DNA of 64,000 bases from Glycomyces artemisiae (GTDB taxonomy: Bacteria; Actinomycetota; Actinomycetes; Mycobacteriales; Micromonosporaceae), in assembly GCF_003002955.1 (NCBI RefSeq), contig NZ_PVTJ01000001.1:186001-250000 (forward strand). Reading direction: 5' to 3'. The notes beneath the pieces are model-generated. The model was not told the DNA's origin. It made no database searches and saw only the letters and a list, made by a program, of their open reading frames with translations. The position numbers were made by a program, and so were the translations under genes. Positions 31,813 through 44,451 of the stretch are shown here, one piece after another (the first letter of the stretch is position 1; every line of letters begins with the position of its first letter).

Positions 31813-32919
31813 TTGCAACGCAGCACGAGACGGACCGTCCTCGTCGCGGCGGCCGCCGCGGCCGCACTGGGCCTCGGGGCCGTCCCCGCGGCCGCCCAGG
31901 GGCCCGAGGCGCCGACGCCGCTCGCGATCCCCGAGCCGACCGGCGCGTACGCCACCGGCACCACCGCGATCCACCTCGTCGACGAGGACCGCGCCGACGT
32001 CTGGGTCCCGGCCGAGCGCCGCGAACTCATGGTCACCATGTGGTACCCGACCGCCGACGACGGTCCCACCGCCCCGTACATGACCGCCGAGGAGTCGGCC
32101 CTGTTCGGCGCCCAACTGGGCATCCCCGCCGACCTCCTCGCCCAAGTGCAGACCAACTCGGTGCCCGGCGCCGAGCCGCTCGCCGACGACGGCTCCCTGC
32201 CGCTCGTGGTCCTGTCGCCCGGGTTCTCGTTCCCGCGCGCCACCCTCACCGGCCTCGCCGAGGAACTCGCGAGCCAGGGGTACGCCGTGGCCGCGGTCGG
32301 CCACAACTACGAGGCCCCGATCTCGTTCCCCGACCGCACCACCGAGTGCATCACCTGCGAAGACGACATCGACGGCGACACCCTCGTCCCGAACCGGGCC
32401 GCGGACCTCGACTTCGTCGTCGAGGAGCTCGAAGCGGGCGCCTGGGACGGCGCGGACCGCATCGACTTCGACCGGATCGCGGTCGGCGGCCACTCGATCG
32501 GCGGCGCGTCCGCGCACCGCACGCTCGCCGACTACGAGCGCTTCGACGCCGGGTTCAATCTCGACGGCACCTTCTTCGCGCTCGACCCCAAGCCCGTGCG
32601 CGAGCCGTTCCTCATGGTCGGCGCGGAAGCCCACGGGCAGCCCGGCGAAGACGACTCCTGGGACAAGGCCTGGAAGAAGCTCCGCGGCTGGAAGCGGTGG
32701 ATCACCGTCGACGGCACCGGCCACAGCGCCATGACCGACCTCGCCCCGCTCGCCGAGCAGGCCGGCCTGAACGAGGACGCCACCGACGGCTTCCGCTCCA
32801 GCGACATCGCGCGGACCTACGTCACGGCCTTCCTCGACGCGCACCTGCGCTGCGAGGACGAACCGGTCCTCGACGGCCCCAGCGCCGAATGGCCAGAAGT
32901 CGAATTCCACAACCCGTAA
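31813..32919 (+). CDS. Secreted alpha/beta hydrolase (PAF-acetylhydrolase/lipase-like)
   Basis: The product has a twin-arginine-like signal peptide (STRRTVLVAAAAAAALGLG, cleavage after VPAAAQ). The alpha/beta hydrolase core follows: VVLSPGFSFPRATLTGLAEELASQGYAV, nucleophile motif GGHSIGGASA and a late His in DGTGHSAM. The pattern fits PAF-acetylhydrolase or platelet-lipase-like esterases of actinomycetes. A Cys pair (ECITC) may form a disulfide. The TTG at 31813 gives a signal peptide of normal length; an ATG at 31765 is the alternative. It is unrelated to the nitrate genes around it, and its substrate is unknown. Confidence 0.82.
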   Translation: MQRSTRRTVLVAAAAAAALGLGAVPAAAQGPEAPTPLAIPEPTGAYATGTTAIHLVDEDRADVWVPAERRELMVTMWYPTADDGPTAPYMTAEESALFGAQLGIPADLLAQVQTNSVPGAEPLADDGSLPLVVLSPGFSFPRATLTGLAEELASQGYAVAAVGHNYEAPISFPDRTTECITCEDDIDGDTLVPNRAADLDFVVEELEAGAWDGADRIDFDRIAVGGHSIGGASAHRTLADYERFDAGFNLDGTFFALDPKPVREPFLMVGAEAHGQPGEDDSWDKAWKKLRGWKRWITVDGTGHSAMTDLAPLAEQAGLNEDATDGFRSSDIARTYVTAFLDAHLRCEDEPVLDGPSAEWPEVEFHNP

Positions 32920-32942
32920 GGCCCGCAAGGGGAACCAGAAAG

Positions 32943-32972
32943 GCCCGGCCGCGCGGGTGCGCGCGGCCGGGC
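32943..32972. terminator. Convergent terminator between the hydrolase and ispH
   Basis: GCCCGGCCGCGCG (32943-32955) pairs perfectly with CGCGCGGCCGGGC (32960-32972). It lies 23 nt after one stop and 4 nt after the other. Confidence 0.8.
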
Positions 32973-32976
32973 TGCC

Positions 32977-33915
32977 TCACGTCCCCCGGAGCCGCTGGGG
33001 GAGGAGGAACTCCTGGGTCTCCTCGGCCACGGCCCGCTCGACCACCTCGACCGGGCCGAGCCCCGCGATCATCGCCACGACCTCGTCGACGAGCCGCGGC
33101 GGCGCCGAGGCGCCCGCGGTCACCGCCACCGTCGCCGCGCCGTCGAGCCACGCCGGGTCGACCGCTGCGGCCGTCTCGACCAGGTACGAGGCCACGCCCG
33201 CGGTCCGCGCCAGCTCCACGAGCCGGTTCGAGTTCGACGAGTTCGCCGACCCGACCACGAGCACCAGGTCCGCCTCGTCCACGATCGCCGCGACCGCGGC
33301 CTGCCGGTTGCTCGTGGCGTAGCAGATGTCCTCGGCCCCTTGCCCCCTGATGTGCGGGAACCGGTCGCGCAGGGCCGCCGCGATGGCCTCGACCTCCGTC
33401 ACCGCGAGCGTCGTCTGGGACAGGTACGTGACCCGCCGCTCGTCCGCCACGCGCAGCGCCGCCACGTCCGCGGCGGTCTCCACCAGGACCGTCTGCGCCG
33501 GCGCGACCCCCATCGTGCCGACCACCTCCTCGTGGCCGTCGTGCCCGATGAGGACGACCGTGTCGCCCGCGTCCGCGGCCCGCTTCGCCTCCGCGTGGAC
33601 CTTCGCGACCAGCGGGCACGTCGCGTCGACCGCGTCCAGGCCCCGCCGCGCCGCCTCCGCCTCCACCGCCGGGGCCACCCCGTGCGCGGAGAACACGACC
33701 AGCGCCCCCGCCGGGACCTCGTCCAGTTCGGACACGAACACCGCGCCGCGGGCCTCCAGGCCCGCGACGACCTGCGCGTTGTGGACGATCTGGTTGCGCA
33801 CGTACACCGGCGGCCCGTGCTGCTCCAGCAGCCGCTCCACGATCTCGATCGCGCGCTCCACGCCCGCGCAGAACGACCGCGGCGACGGCAGCAGGACCCG
33901 GCGGACCGCGGTCAC
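32977..33915 (-). CDS. ispH: 4-hydroxy-3-methylbut-2-enyl diphosphate reductase
   Basis: IspH catalyses the last step of the MEP pathway, producing IPP and DMAPP with a [4Fe-4S] cluster. The three cluster cysteines are in SPRSFCAGVERA, DATCPLVAKVH and DICYATSNRQ. Further motifs are FSAHGVAP and GHDGHEEVVGTMG. The 312-residue length is normal. The GTG start overlaps the stop of the prenyl synthase by 4 nt (GTGA), so the two enzymes are co-translated. This places IPP/DMAPP production next to the enzyme that condenses them and next to the encapsulin shell. Another ispH may exist elsewhere in the genome; this one looks dedicated. Confidence 0.94.
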   Translation of the reverse strand: MTAVRRVLLPSPRSFCAGVERAIEIVERLLEQHGPPVYVRNQIVHNAQVVAGLEARGAVFVSELDEVPAGALVVFSAHGVAPAVEAEAARRGLDAVDATCPLVAKVHAEAKRAADAGDTVVLIGHDGHEEVVGTMGVAPAQTVLVETAADVAALRVADERRVTYLSQTTLAVTEVEAIAAALRDRFPHIRGQGAEDICYATSNRQAAVAAIVDEADLVLVVGSANSSNSNRLVELARTAGVASYLVETAAAVDPAWLDGAATVAVTAGASAPPRLVDEVVAMIAGLGPVEVVERAVAEETQEFLLPQRLRGT

Positions 33916-34925
33916 CACACCCTGCCGACGGTGCTCGCGGCCAGGCTCGTCAGCTCCTCGACCGCCCCGCCGTGCAGCCGCCGGTCCGCCAGCCCGTCGG
34001 CCGCCGCCGCTGTCAGCGACTCGGCGGCGCGCTGGCTCGCGATGCGGCCCCCGCACGACTCGACGAGCTCGGCCGCGCGCCGCAGCCCGTCCTCGTCGAG
34101 CGGGGCCGCGGCCCGGTACAGGGCAGCCAGTTCGGGCGCGTCGGCGTGGCCCGACCCGAGCGCGGCGGTCACCGGCAGCGACTTCTTGCGGTTGCGCAGG
34201 TCCGAGTAGACGGCCTTGCCGGTGACGGCCGGGTCGCCCCAGATCCCCAGCAGGTCGTCGACGTGCTGGAACGCGAGCCCGAGCCGGGACCCGAAGTCCC
34301 GCAGCGCCTCCACCTGCTCCGGCGTGCCGCCGCCGAACAGCGCGCCGAGCGCCGTCGCGCAGCCCATGAGCGACGCGGTCTTCGCCTCGCTCATCGCCAC
34401 GCACTCGGCGAGGTCCACGTGCTCGCGGCCCTCGAACCGCGTGTCGGCGAGCTGCCCCTCGATGAGCGCCCGCACGGTCTGCGCGAGCAGCCCCGCGCCC
34501 GCGCGCGCCCGGTCGCCGCCCGCCTCGGCGATCACCTCGAACGCGAGCGCGTGCAGGGCGTCGCCGACGAGGATCGCGTCGTTGACCCCGAAGACCTTCC
34601 ACGCGGTCGGTCGGTGCCGCCGCAGGCCGTCGCGATCGATGATGTCGTCGTGGATGAGGGAGAAGTTGTGGACCATCTCGACCGCGACTGCGGCCGGGAC
34701 GGCGGTGTGCCACTGGCCGGAGACGGTCTTCGCGGCCAGCAGCGTCAGCAGCGGCCGCAGGGCCTTCCCGGAGTTCGCCTCGACCGGGTTCCCGGCCTCG
34801 TCGGTCCATCCGAAGTGGTAGGCCGCGATCCGCGCGGCCGGGGCGGGGAGCCTGCTCGCGGCGGCGCGCAGGCCCGCGTCGATGGCCGCGCGCTCGGCGG
34901 TGTACTGGTCGGTCAGGACGGTCAT
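33912..34925 (-). CDS. Polyprenyl diphosphate synthase, candidate encapsulin cargo
   Basis: The 337-residue all-helical enzyme carries the first aspartate-rich motif in LIHDDIIDRDGLRRH and the second in FQHVDDLLGIWGDP, so it should condense IPP with an allylic diphosphate. Product chain length cannot be read reliably. NCBI-type annotation recognises prenyl transferases beside family 2 encapsulins as cargo. Unlike many such cargos, this one has almost no disordered N-terminal extension: only about 10 residues precede the first helix, and the 73-nt gap to the shell gene leaves no room for more. GGGAGG precedes ATG 34925. Confidence 0.9.
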   Translation of the reverse strand: MTVLTDQYTAERAAIDAGLRAAASRLPAPAARIAAYHFGWTDEAGNPVEANSGKALRPLLTLLAAKTVSGQWHTAVPAAVAVEMVHNFSLIHDDIIDRDGLRRHRPTAWKVFGVNDAILVGDALHALAFEVIAEAGGDRARAGAGLLAQTVRALIEGQLADTRFEGREHVDLAECVAMSEAKTASLMGCATALGALFGGGTPEQVEALRDFGSRLGLAFQHVDDLLGIWGDPAVTGKAVYSDLRNRKKSLPVTAALGSGHADAPELAALYRAAAPLDEDGLRRAAELVESCGGRIASQRAAESLTAAAADGLADRRLHGGAVEELTSLAASTVGRVW

Positions 34926-34998
34926 GCGGGGGCCTCCCAATCTCGGGGTACGGGCCCGGGCGGCCGCGGCGGTGCGCTCCGCGGCCGCCCGGGGCTCA

Positions 34999-36420
34999 CT
35001 AGCGTCCGATCTCGACGTGTTCGAGGATGCCGAGCGCGTCGGGCACCAGCACGGCCGCCGAGAAGTAGGCGCTCACCAGGTACGACATGACGGCCTTCTC
35101 GTCGATGCCCATGAACCGCACCGACAGCCCCGGCTCGTACTCGTCCGGCAGGCCCGTCTGGTGCAGGCCGACCACGCCCTGCTCCTGCTCGCCCAGGCGC
35201 ATCGCCATGATCGAGGTGGTGCCCGCCGCGGTGATCGGGATCTTGTTGCACGGCAGGATCGGGACGCCCCGCCACGCCGGCATGTGGTGCCCGTCGTACT
35301 CCGTGGGCGTCGGGTACAGGCCCCGCTTGCTGCACTCGCGGCCGATCGCCGCGATGGCCTTCGGGTGCGCCAGGATCACCCGCGTGTCGCGGCGCCGCGA
35401 GATCAGCTCGTCCAGGTCGTCGGGGGTCGGCGGCCCCGACCGGGTCGGGATGCGCTGGTTCAGCGCCGCGTTGTGCAGGAGCCCGAACTCGCGGTTGTTC
35501 ACCATCTGGTCCTCCTGCTGCTCGCGCAGGGCCTGGACGGTGAGCCGCAGCTGCTGCTCCATCTGGTTCATCGGCTGGTTGTACAGGTCCGCGACGCGCG
35601 TGTGGACGCGCAGCACGGTCTGCGCCACCGACAACTCGTACTCGCGCGGCGCGAGCTCGTAGTCCACGAACGTCGTCGGCAGGTCCGGCTCGCCGGTGTG
35701 GCCCGCGGCGATGTCGATCGCCGACTCGCCGTGCTTGTTCGTCTTCGCGGACCGCCCGGCCCGGTACCGCTCCAGGTGCGCCGCGAGCGCCGGGATGCGC
35801 TCCACGAGCTCCGCGACCGCGGCGGTCGGGAGCGTCAGCACCGTCACCGGGGTCGCCGCGATGACGTCGTGGCCCCACACCGGCCCGGACTCGGTGAGCA
35901 GCTCCTCGCCGAAGTGGTCGCCGTCGACGAGGACCCCGAGGGAGAACCGGTCGCCGAACTTGCCCTCGCCGAACTGCTCGACGCGCCCGTGCGCGACCAA
36001 GTGCAGGCCGTCCACAGGGGCGCCCTGCTGCGCGAGGTGCTCGCCGGAGCGGATCTCGCGCTGCTCGAACCGGTCCGCGAGCGCCGCGAGCACCTCCTCG
36101 TCGTCGATGCCGCGCAGCTGCGCGATCTCGCCGAGCTCGGTGGGGATCACCCGGACGGCGTCCCCCTCGGTCGTGAACTCGACCCGGCCGTCGCCGACGA
36201 CGTGCGTCAGGCGCCGGTTGACGCGGTAGGCCCCGCCCTGGGTCTGCACCCACGGCAGCACGCGCAGGAGCCACCTGGAGGTGATCTCCTGCATCTGCGG
36301 GACGGACTTGGTGGTGGTGGCGAGGTTGCGGGCGGCGGCGGTGCTGAGGCTGGTCTGGGGGTGCTGTCCGTTGGAGGTCTGCTGGGGGACTGCCGGGTTG
36401 CTGACGACGGCGTCGGTCAT
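34999..36420 (-). CDS. Family 2B encapsulin shell protein (EshA/SrpI-like) with cyclic-nucleotide-binding domain
   Basis: The 473-residue protein builds an HK97-fold nanocompartment. The disordered Gln/Thr-rich N-arm (about 1-40) leads to [19 protein letters not shown] and [12 protein letters not shown], the start of the family 2 shell fold. A cyclic-nucleotide-binding-like domain spans about residues 110-215. The shell fold resumes with [29 protein letters not shown] and [16 protein letters not shown], and ends with [23 protein letters not shown]. In the phosphate-binding cassette ([16 protein letters not shown]) the arginine that contacts cAMP phosphate is missing. It heads an operon with a prenyl synthase and ispH. 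GAGGAAG precedes the ATG. Confidence 0.94.
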   Translation of the reverse strand: MTDAVVSNPAVPQQTSNGQHPQTSLSTAAARNLATTTKSVPQMQEITSRWLLRVLPWVQTQGGAYRVNRRLTHVVGDGRVEFTTEGDAVRVIPTELGEIAQLRGIDDEEVLAALADRFEQREIRSGEHLAQQGAPVDGLHLVAHGRVEQFGEGKFGDRFSLGVLVDGDHFGEELLTESGPVWGHDVIAATPVTVLTLPTAAVAELVERIPALAAHLERYRAGRSAKTNKHGESAIDIAAGHTGEPDLPTTFVDYELAPREYELSVAQTVLRVHTRVADLYNQPMNQMEQQLRLTVQALREQQEDQMVNNREFGLLHNAALNQRIPTRSGPPTPDDLDELISRRRDTRVILAHPKAIAAIGRECSKRGLYPTPTEYDGHHMPAWRGVPILPCNKIPITAAGTTSIMAMRLGEQEQGVVGLHQTGLPDEYEPGLSVRFMGIDEKAVMSYLVSAYFSAAVLVPDALGILEHVEIGR

Positions 36421-36502
36421 GCGAACACTTCCTCACTTTGAGGCGGTCAAGGCTCGACTAGCATCATATTGGCTACTGGGGCGTAAACCCCAATAAAATC
36501 AC

Positions 36503-37297
36503 TCAAAAGAGTTGATCTGGAGCATAGTTCGCATCGATGTAATCGAAGCGCTCCTGGGCCGTCTGGTACGCCACCGGATCAGTGGCCCCGCTGCGGCTGA
36601 ACGGGTACTCCAGCTGATAGGTGGCGAACAGCATGAGCGCCACCATCCCCGAGATCAGCCCGACGAGCACGTACTGGTACTTCCGCGTCGGCGTGCCCAG
36701 CGTCAGCATCACCGCGAACACCAGGATCGCGCCCGGCACCAGCACCGTCCACATCGCCGCGCTCAGGCCCCGCTCGGCCTGGAGCAGCCGGTCCGTGCGG
36801 TACCCGGTGATCGCCAGGACCCCGTCCTCGGCGTCCGTCAGCCGCGCCTGCACCACGTCGTCGTCGGTCTGCGCCCCCGCCACCGGTGCCCGCATCGCAT
36901 CGAGCAGCATCAGCCCCTCGGAGGACACCGGCTCCCGGTCCCGCATCGCGGGCCACTCCTGCTCGATCACCTCGTCCGTGTAGGCCCGCACGGCCTCGCG
37001 CACCAGGTCCCGCTGCTCCGGTTCGAGCGCGGCCGCCGACCAGTACACGTCGACCAGCTCGTTGGCCTCCATGTACGTCACCTGCCCGGCCTCCTCCTTG
37101 TTCTCCCACGCCGTGATGAGGACGAACGCGAGCACGATCGCGTACAGGACCGTCAGTAGCTCGAAGATCGTCGTCCCGAGCTCGTTGTTGTGGGCCCGGT
37201 TCGTGGGCGGCGCGAACCGCTGGAGCAGCGCGATGACGACGCACGCCGCGGCGACGACCGTAAGGGTGAACAGGAGTCCCTGGAGCCAGATGGGCAT
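36503..37297 (-). CDS. DUF4239 (bestrophin-like) membrane protein
   Basis: The 264-residue protein has two N-terminal membrane helices (GLLFTLTVVAAACVVIALL and FELLTVLYAIVLAFVLITAW). A cytoplasmic or extracytoplasmic helical stretch of about 120 residues follows, then two helices near the C-terminus. This matches DUF4239, which is related to bestrophin-like channels; the function is not established. ATG 37297 is chosen because GAGG precedes it; an upstream start lacks a site. It lies upstream of the encapsulin gene on the same strand with an 82-nt gap that contains a TATGAT hexamer, so the encapsulin probably has its own promoter. Confidence 0.78.
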   Translation of the reverse strand: MPIWLQGLLFTLTVVAAACVVIALLQRFAPPTNRAHNNELGTTIFELLTVLYAIVLAFVLITAWENKEEAGQVTYMEANELVDVYWSAAALEPEQRDLVREAVRAYTDEVIEQEWPAMRDREPVSSEGLMLLDAMRAPVAGAQTDDDVVQARLTDAEDGVLAITGYRTDRLLQAERGLSAAMWTVLVPGAILVFAVMLTLGTPTRKYQYVLVGLISGMVALMLFATYQLEYPFSRSGATDPVAYQTAQERFDYIDANYAPDQLF

Positions 37298-37374
37298 TGA
37301 CCTCACCAAACTTCGTAAAGCAAAATAAAAGGCATGAACAGTGATGAACAACGCAAAAGTCTGAGGTGGGATAC

Positions 37375-40294
<2,920 letters not shown>

Positions 40295-40378
40295 GGTGTC
40301 CGAGCAAGATCATCGCTACACCCGGTCGGGTGACGTGCACGAACCGTCCAGGCCGAGACGTCGAACCGTGCGCACTAC

Positions 40379-40416
40379 TTAGCACGCGCGAAACATTGAC
40401 CGCCCGATCGCGAAAC
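40379..40416 (+). promoter_or_regulatory. GlnR-like box upstream of the nasC-nirBD operon
   Basis: TTAGC-N6-GAAAC (40379-40394) is followed by a second GAAAC at 40412. The two GAAAC elements are exactly 22 nt apart, the repeat length of GlnR boxes. The first half is shared with the nasA site at 29564. Confidence 0.6.
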
Positions 40417-40544
40417 AGCCCCGGGCGAACCTGGACGCCAGTCGGGGGCTGACAGCGCCGTCGCTCCGACGGCGCGGCCGCAGGGGTTGCCCCGCATCCC
40501 CGAGGCCGCGTCCGCAGTCAGCCCAGCACCTGGAGGTCCAGCGC

Positions 40545-41966
40545 GTGAAGGTCGCCATCGTCGGCTACGGCATGGCCGGGGCCCGCATCGCCCGCGAGCT
40601 CGGCCGCCGCGGCGTCGACGTCACCGTCTTCGGCGCCGAGCCGGCGGCCGCGTACAACCGCATCCTGCTCTCCAGCATGATCGCGGGCAAGCAGACCGAG
40701 GCCGAGATCGCCCTGCCCGTGCCGCCCGACCACGTCGAGCTGCGCCTCGGGGAGGCCGTCGAGCACGTCGACCTCGACGCCAAGACCGTCAACGGGACTG
40801 CGTTCGACAAGCTCGTGCTCGCCACGGGCGCCGAGGCGTTCGTCCCGCCCGTCCCCGGCCTCGACCCGCTCCCCACCGGCGCCTATGTGCTCCGCACGAT
40901 CGAGGACGCGCGGTCGATCCTCGACGAGGCCGCGAACCGCGCGAGCGCGGTCGTCCTCGGCGGCGGGCTCCTCGGCCTCGAATCCGCGCGCGGACTCGCC
41001 AAGCGCGGCATGGACGTCACAGTGGTCCACGCGGCGGGCCACCTCATGGACCGCCAGCTCGACCCCTTGGGCGCCAAGGTCCTCGCCGACTCCTACGCCG
41101 AAGTCGGCGTCGCGTCGATCACCGATGCGCGGACCACCCGCGTGGTCCACGGCGACGACGGCCTCACCCTCGTGCTCGCCGACGGCCGCACGGTCACCGG
41201 GCAGCTCCTGGTCGTCTCCTGCGGCATCCGCCCCAACATCGAACTGGCGCAGGCGATGGGCCTGGAGACCGGGCGCGGCGTCGTCATCGACGACCAGTGC
41301 CGGACCTCCCACCCCGACGTGTTCGCGGTCGGCGACTGCGCCGAGCACCGCGGCATCGCCTACGGGCTCGTCGGCCCGGCCTGGGAGCAGGCCGACGTCG
41401 TGGTCGACCTCCTCTCCGACCTGAACCCCGACGCCGCCTACGAGGGCTCGCGCCTGGTGACCCGCCTGAAGGCCTCCGGGATCGAGCTCGCCGCGATGGG
41501 CGAGGTCGAAGGCGACGAGGTCGTCTCGTTCGCCGACCCCGCGCGGGGCACTTACGCCCGCTTGGTCATCGACGAGGAGGGCCGCCTCGCGGGCGCGGTC
41601 ATGCTCGGCGACAACCCGATGGTGGGCCAGGTGGTCCAGTTGTTCGACACCGGCGACCCGGTGCCGCACGACCGCCGCACCCTCCTCATGGGCCGCCCCG
41701 GCGAATCCGTGTCGGTGGCCCCCGAAACCCCGGCGTCCATGCCCGACGAGGTCGTGGTCTGTCGCTGCAACAACGTCACGAAACGGGAGCTGCGCACGGC
41801 GTTCTTCGACGGCGCGCGCACCCCCGAGGCCCTCTCCGACGCCACGCAGGCGTCCACCGGCTGCGGTACCTGCACCGAGGACGTCGCAGGACTCTGCAAG
41901 TGGCTGAACAGCACCGTCGCTGGAATCGGAAGCGCCGCGGAACAACTCGATGAGGTGTCAGCATGA
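40545..41966 (+). CDS. nasC: FAD-dependent NAD(P)H oxidoreductase with BFD-like [2Fe-2S] domain, nitrate reductase electron donor
   Basis: The 473-residue flavoprotein starts with the FAD-binding motif VAIVGYGMAGARIARELG. It has an NAD(P)H-binding motif in VVLGGGLLGLESARGLAK and the second FAD motif in DVFAVGDCAEH. The C-terminal domain (about 400-455) has four cysteines in VCRCNNVTKRE and STGCGTCTED, a BFD-like [2Fe-2S] domain. The protein resembles the N-terminal part of NirB. It probably passes electrons from NAD(P)H to NasA, which lacks its own [2Fe-2S] domain; NasC is the name used for such subunits. GTG 40545 follows GGAGG at 40531-40535. The stop overlaps nirB (ATGA). Confidence 0.82.
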   Translation: MKVAIVGYGMAGARIARELGRRGVDVTVFGAEPAAAYNRILLSSMIAGKQTEAEIALPVPPDHVELRLGEAVEHVDLDAKTVNGTAFDKLVLATGAEAFVPPVPGLDPLPTGAYVLRTIEDARSILDEAANRASAVVLGGGLLGLESARGLAKRGMDVTVVHAAGHLMDRQLDPLGAKVLADSYAEVGVASITDARTTRVVHGDDGLTLVLADGRTVTGQLLVVSCGIRPNIELAQAMGLETGRGVVIDDQCRTSHPDVFAVGDCAEHRGIAYGLVGPAWEQADVVVDLLSDLNPDAAYEGSRLVTRLKASGIELAAMGEVEGDEVVSFADPARGTYARLVIDEEGRLAGAVMLGDNPMVGQVVQLFDTGDPVPHDRRTLLMGRPGESVSVAPETPASMPDEVVVCRCNNVTKRELRTAFFDGARTPEALSDATQASTGCGTCTEDVAGLCKWLNSTVAGIGSAAEQLDEVSA

Positions 41967-44446
41967 GCAAACTCGTTGTCATCGGCGACGGCATGGTCGG
42001 CCGCCGGTTCCTTGAAGCGGTCGCCCAGCGCGACCCGTCATGGGACGTCACGGTCCTGTGCGAGGAGCCCCGCCCCGCCTACGACCGGGTCCGCCTGTCG
42101 GCGTTCTTCGACGGCGTCAGCGCCGAGGAGCTCTCGCTGGCATCGGACCTCGACGGCGTGGAGGTGCGCCTCGGCGAGGCCGCGACCGAAGTGGACCGGG
42201 ACGCCAAGGTGGTGCGTTCGGCGACGGGCGAGTACCCGTACGACAAGCTCGTGTTCGCGACCGGCTCGTACGCGTTCGTGCCGCCCGTCGAGGGCGCGGA
42301 CCTGCCCGGCGTGTTCGTGTACCGCACCATCGAGGACCTCGAAGGGATCAAGGCCCACGCCGACGGGCGCCGCCACGGCACCGTCATCGGCGGCGGCCTC
42401 CTCGGCCTCGAAGCGGCGAACGCCCTGAAGCTCCTGGGCCTCGAAGTGCAGATCGTCGAGTTCGCGCCGTGGCTCATGGCCCGCCAGCTCGACGAGGCCG
42501 GCGGCGGGGTCCTCAAGCAGCACATCGAATCCCTCGGGATCGGCGTCGACTGCGGCACCGGCGGCACGAAGATCGAGGCCGTCGACGGGCGCCTGCGCAT
42601 GGACACCAACCGCGAGGGCGTCGCCTACGACACCGACCTCATCATCTTCGCGGCGGGCGTGCGCCCCCGCGACCAGCTCGCCCGTGAATGCGGCATCGAG
42701 GTCGGCGAGCGCGGCGGCATCATCACCGACCTGGGCCTCCGGACCTCGGACCCGGACGTGTACGCGATCGGCGAGGTCGCCGCGGTCGAAGGCGTCTGCT
42801 ACGGGCTGGTGGCCCCCGGCTACGCGATGGCCGAAGTGGTCGCCGACCGGCTCGCGGGCGGCGAGGCCACGTTCCCCGGCGCCGACATGTCGACGAAGCT
42901 CAAGCTCCTCGGCGTCGACGTCGCCCAGTTCGGCGCGTTCGACGGCCCCCTCGCCACCACCTACCTCGACCCCGCGAACGGCACCTACGCGAAGCTCGTC
43001 CTCTCCGACGACGCCCAGACCCTGCTGGGCGGCATGCTCGTCGGCGACGCCGAGCCCTACCCGCTGCTGCGCGCCAGCGTCGGCGGGAAGGTCCCCGGCA
43101 CCCTCGCCGACCTCCTCGGCGGCGGCGAGGTCGAAGGCGCCCTCCCCGACGGCGCGCAGGTCTGCTCCTGCAACGCCGTCACCAAGGGCGAGATCATGGG
43201 CGCCATCCACGAAGGCTGCCACGACGTCGCCGAGATCAAGTCCTGCACCAAGGCCGGGACCTCCTGCGGCTCCTGTATCCCCATGCTCAAGCAGCTCCTC
43301 GCCGAAGGCGGCGTCGAGGTCTCCAAGGCCGTGTGCGAGCACTTCACGCAGTCCCGCGCCGAACTGTTCGACATCGTCAAGGTCACCGGCATCACCACGT
43401 TCTCGGAGCTCATCGCCCGCCACGGCACCGGCTCCGGCTGCGACCTGTGCAAGCCCGCCGTCGCCTCCATCCTCGCGTCGCTCTCCAACGGCCACATCCT
43501 CGACGGCGAGCAGGCCGCCCTCCAGGACACCAACGACCACTTCCTCGCCAACATGCAGCGCAACGGCACCTACTCGGTCGTCCCGCGCATCCCCGGCGGC
43601 GAGATCACCCCCGACAAGCTCATCGTCATCGGCCAGGTCGCCAAGGAGTTCGACCTCTACACCAAGATCACCGGCGGCCAGCGCATCGACATGTTCGGCG
43701 CCCGCGTCGAGGACCTCCCCAAGATCTGGCGCAAGCTCGTCGACGCCGGCTTCGAATCGGGCCACGCCTACGGCAAGGCCCTGCGCACCGTCAAGTCCTG
43801 CGTCGGCACCGACTGGTGCCGCTACGGCGTCCAGGACTCCGTCAAGATGGCCATCGACCTCGAACTGCGCTACCGGGGCCTGCGGTCCCCGCACAAGCTC
43901 AAGTCCGCCGTCTCCGGGTGCGCCCGCGAATGCGCCGAGGCCCGCGGCAAGGACTTCGGCGTCATCGCCACCGAGCACGGCTGGAACCTCTACGTCGGCG
44001 GCAACGGCGGCTTCACGCCCCGCCACGCCGACCTCCTCCTGTCCGACGTGGACTCCGAGACCCTGGTCCGCACCATCGACCGGTTCCTCATGTTCTACAT
44101 CTCCACCGCCGACCGCCTCCAGCGCACCTCCAAATGGGTCGAAGGGCTCGAAGGCGGCCTCGACTACCTCCGCTCCGTCATCGTCGACGACAGGCTCGGG
44201 ATCTGCGACGACCTCGACGCCATGATGGCCAAGCACGTCGCCAACTACGCCGACGAGTGGAAGGGCGTCATCGACGACCCCGAGAAGCTCCAGCGGTTCG
44301 TGTCCTTCGTCAACGCCCCCGAGACCCCGGACCCCTCCATCGAGTTCGAAGAGGTCCGCGGCCAGAAGTTCCCGGCGGGGAGCACCGAGCGCTCCCGGCC
44401 CGTCCTGCTCGGCACGCCCGTCATCCGCTCGTCCCAAGGGAAGTGA
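41963..44446 (+). CDS. nirB: Assimilatory nitrite reductase [NAD(P)H], large subunit
   Basis: NirB reduces nitrite to ammonium with siroheme. The 827-residue protein starts with a FAD/NAD module (KLVVIGDGMVGRRFLEAV; IGGGLLGLEAANALKLLG). BFD-like [2Fe-2S] modules follow (VCSCNAVTKGEIM, TSCGSCIPMLKQ, GSGCDLCKP). The C-terminal half is the siroheme/[4Fe-4S] reductase domain with KSCVGTDWCRYG and SGCARECAEARGKDFG. The start overlaps the preceding flavoprotein stop by 4 nt, and the small subunit follows. The siroheme is probably made with the sirohydrochlorin chelatase encoded at 5 kb. Confidence 0.95.
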   Translation: MSKLVVIGDGMVGRRFLEAVAQRDPSWDVTVLCEEPRPAYDRVRLSAFFDGVSAEELSLASDLDGVEVRLGEAATEVDRDAKVVRSATGEYPYDKLVFATGSYAFVPPVEGADLPGVFVYRTIEDLEGIKAHADGRRHGTVIGGGLLGLEAANALKLLGLEVQIVEFAPWLMARQLDEAGGGVLKQHIESLGIGVDCGTGGTKIEAVDGRLRMDTNREGVAYDTDLIIFAAGVRPRDQLARECGIEVGERGGIITDLGLRTSDPDVYAIGEVAAVEGVCYGLVAPGYAMAEVVADRLAGGEATFPGADMSTKLKLLGVDVAQFGAFDGPLATTYLDPANGTYAKLVLSDDAQTLLGGMLVGDAEPYPLLRASVGGKVPGTLADLLGGGEVEGALPDGAQVCSCNAVTKGEIMGAIHEGCHDVAEIKSCTKAGTSCGSCIPMLKQLLAEGGVEVSKAVCEHFTQSRAELFDIVKVTGITTFSELIARHGTGSGCDLCKPAVASILASLSNGHILDGEQAALQDTNDHFLANMQRNGTYSVVPRIPGGEITPDKLIVIGQVAKEFDLYTKITGGQRIDMFGARVEDLPKIWRKLVDAGFESGHAYGKALRTVKSCVGTDWCRYGVQDSVKMAIDLELRYRGLRSPHKLKSAVSGCARECAEARGKDFGVIATEHGWNLYVGGNGGFTPRHADLLLSDVDSETLVRTIDRFLMFYISTADRLQRTSKWVEGLEGGLDYLRSVIVDDRLGICDDLDAMMAKHVANYADEWKGVIDDPEKLQRFVSFVNAPETPDPSIEFEEVRGQKFPAGSTERSRPVLLGTPVIRSSQGK

Positions 44447-44451
44447 TCCAC

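Noticed and set aside
41560..44430. Search for a siroheme synthase or uroporphyrinogen methyltransferase in the nitrite reductase operon
   Set aside because: None is present; only the chelatase at 4964-5701 relates to siroheme in this window.
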